Position numbers and translations under genes: made by a program. Of a DNA stretch of 64,000 bases, positions 62,179 through 64,000 are shown piece after piece. Origin of the DNA: Monilinia fructicola (taxonomy: Eukaryota; Ascomycota; Leotiomycetes; Helotiales; Sclerotiniaceae); NCBI GenBank assembly GCA_008692225.1, contig VICG01000015.1, positions 1,133,001-1,197,000 of the forward strand, in the 5' to 3' direction. Numbering within the stretch: the first letter of the stretch is position 1; each line of letters begins with the position of its first letter. The notes beneath the pieces were generated by a model. It worked only from the letters and a program-made list of their open reading frames with translations, had not been told where the DNA came from and did no database searches.

Positions 62179-64000
62179 TCATCGCCATAAGTCCTGGCTG
62201 CTGTGTTTTCTCGAATGTCTGCTCCTTTCACCAGCTGAACTGCTTGGTCTTGGAGGATCATCTGCTGGTACAGCGAGGAAACCACCGAATCCATTTCCGA
62301 CAATGACACTTCTTCTTGCACCATGACCTGGAGCCCATGCTTTTACCCATACTATCACCTAATCCATAACTGCTAATAGGTCTTGCTGTTGTTGCGGAGC
62401 CTCTTCTACCCGGTGCACTTGGGGGTTGAACTTTGGCGAAATTCCATTCCATCTCATCGAGTCCTTTACTGTAAACCTCCAATTCTTGTTTGAGTCCCAT
62501 TCCACTGGGCATCATTGGTGCCAGGTTGGCTTGAGCTGCAAAGGGATTGTTGGAACTGAATCGATTATTGCTTACTATAGAGGAACGATCATAGGGATTA
62601 GGAGGCACGAAATTATCAGGATCCGATGCATATGCCGGGGCTGGAGGTGCGAGATCGATAAGAGATTCAGGGAATTCGGCATCGCGAACATAAAGAGCTC
62701 GAAGAGCCGGAAGTCGATTCGACATGATGGAGGTGGTGAGGTAGGCGTAATGACTCCGTACAAGACTCTTGAACGAATTTCCAGACAACGAGGATGTAAT
62801 TTCGTAATGCAAGGTTTGTAGAGATATTGAAGTGAGTGGCGGAACATGGTGGACAGCTGGAAAGGATGTATCTACCGATTCGACAATCGACAGGAATGTC
62901 AAGGCAGGAGCGTTGTCGGTAATCTTATGCAAGGTAGGAGGATGGATACCTGTTTCTGTCAATGAGAGGTTCTTCAATTTCTGCTGTGTATCGGTTCGGA
63001 ACAAATAAGCTGCTAGACCGTCGGCGGTGATATTGGGTGTGTTCTCAAAGACCAATTCTGTAAAGGCTGGGAATGGTGGCAAGTATTCGCTGTATTGAAA
63101 AACCTCATCGGTGAAAGTCTTTGTGTCTGTAACTTTCAGAGCGCGCAGCCCAGTCAATGAACCCAATGCACGTCGAATCACTGCAGGATCCATATTGAGT
63201 CTTGTGAATTCCAATACCTCCAAGTTTTTCCAAATTTTACCAGATGCTAATTGTTCAAGACTTCTCTCGGACCCAGTCATGAATGTCATCTTTCGTAAAT
63301 CCGGGCATCGCGTTTGGATCTCGAGTTTGAGGGTATGGCACGTAGGATCATCTGCGAATAAACCATCGGGAAGATCGATATATCGCATGTTAGGACAGAC
63401 CGAGACGCTTCGAGCGAGATCGGCCTTGCAAGCTCCTCGGGTCATATATGGTGTTTTGAGGAATTCCACCAACTCTCCTAAGGATCGATTATCGCGAATC
63501 GTTCTGCAGAGAAGCTGCAACCTCACGGTGGGGGTCTCCTCTGGTTCTGCATTGCGATTGAATCGACCTTTATGCTTTCTCTTCTCTGACAATATTTCTT
63601 CGAGTTCGCAGAAATGAACTGCATCAATTCGAATACTATGATATCTGCGTATCCATTGATTAGCTTGACTTGAACCATTCGCACCCGGTGTGGGAAATAC
63701 TCACAAGACCCTAACCGCGATATTCCTCCATTTCTTTGATACTCTGGCACAATGTGCCAAATCTCTGGTATCGCACAACGGACAACAGTCATCGAGAGAA
63801 GATTGTTCGCATGTCTCATAGGTTTCGTCTTGCGAATGAGGACAGACGAGTATGAAGATGCGTTCGAGAAGTTTGTCGGGTAGTCTGGTTATTCTGGAAC
63901 CACGCGGGGTTGAGTAAGGTGCTCTATAGGTTGGATTCGTCGCTCGATTTGTATGGCTGCGGATGAGGGTTGGTTTATCTGAAAGCTCTTTCGATGGCTT
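62179..64000 (-). CDS. F-box protein with LRR-like region, partial at window edge
   Basis: This is a probable substrate-recognition subunit of an SCF ubiquitin ligase. The gene enters from the right edge on the minus strand: exon to 63705, intron 63704-63645 (GTGAGT...CGCAG), then a long exon. The F-box is near the start of the visible part (ITRLPDKLLERIFILVCPHS... ARVSKKWRNIAV) with a Cys-rich insert. Leucine-rich stretches follow (LEVLEFTRLNMD, LTGLRALKVTD, LKNLSLTETG), typical of an LRR-like solenoid. The C-terminal part is disordered and Pro/Ser-rich. The main frame ends at 62258, but a protein-like tail (ARRSVIVGNGFGGFLAVP) continues in another frame to a stop at 62179. Either an 82-bp intron (62409-62328) or a one-base error near 62341-62344 links the two. 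Missing residues lie beyond 64000. Confidence 0.8.

Overview
This window looks like nuclear DNA of a filamentous ascomycete (Pezizomycotina). The genes carry short spliceosomal introns of about 46-100 bp, mostly with GTAAGT/GTATGT-type donors, CTAAC/CTAAT-type branch sites and CAG/TAG acceptors. The conserved proteins read like those of Helotiales/Sclerotiniaceae-type fungi, but that placement is an impression from protein resemblance and was not tested. I found no bacterial, plasmid, organellar, rRNA, CRISPR or convincing tRNA feature.

The layout is two-speed. The left part (1-26 kb) is gene-poor and rich in minisatellites. Its four supported genes all encode secreted or wall-associated proteins: a Crh-type GH16 transglycosylase (364-1789), a cutinase (6987-7724), a serine/threonine-rich GPI-type wall protein built from repeated CPxPTT modules (8827-10874, minus) and a small secreted protein (18733-19275). 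The middle (26.3-49.9 kb) is a dense block of housekeeping genes: a CTK1/CDK12-type RNA polymerase II CTD kinase (26362-29700, plus), MCM5 (30898-33229, minus), the GARP subunit VPS54 (33958-37443, plus), the 5'-3' exoribonuclease XRN1 (38584-42850, minus), the histone-binding WD40 protein HAT2 (43403-45053, plus) and a Zn2Cys6 transcription factor (46811-49848, minus). The right part (50-62 kb) has no gene I can support. It holds a degenerate tandem repeat of about 300 bp, a probable gene relic and several minisatellites. A partial F-box gene runs off the right edge (62179-64000, minus).

In the housekeeping block the genes alternate strand. This gives two divergent promoters (MCM5/VPS54 and XRN1/HAT2) and three convergent 3' ends. 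The MCM5/VPS54 promoter has a perfect MluI cell-cycle box, ACGCGT, 132 bp before the MCM5 start. That fits S-phase control of MCM5 by an MBF-type factor.

I did not find an obviously new multi-gene system. The observations most worth following are the intron carried inside duplicated modules of the wall-protein gene, the one-base reading-frame break in the Crh gene, the ambiguous 3' end of the F-box gene, a possible poison exon in the transcription-factor gene, and the in-phase approximately 300-bp tandem repeat near 55.6-56.5 kb. Exon boundaries were derived by hand from splice signals and reading-frame continuity, and most close exactly in frame.
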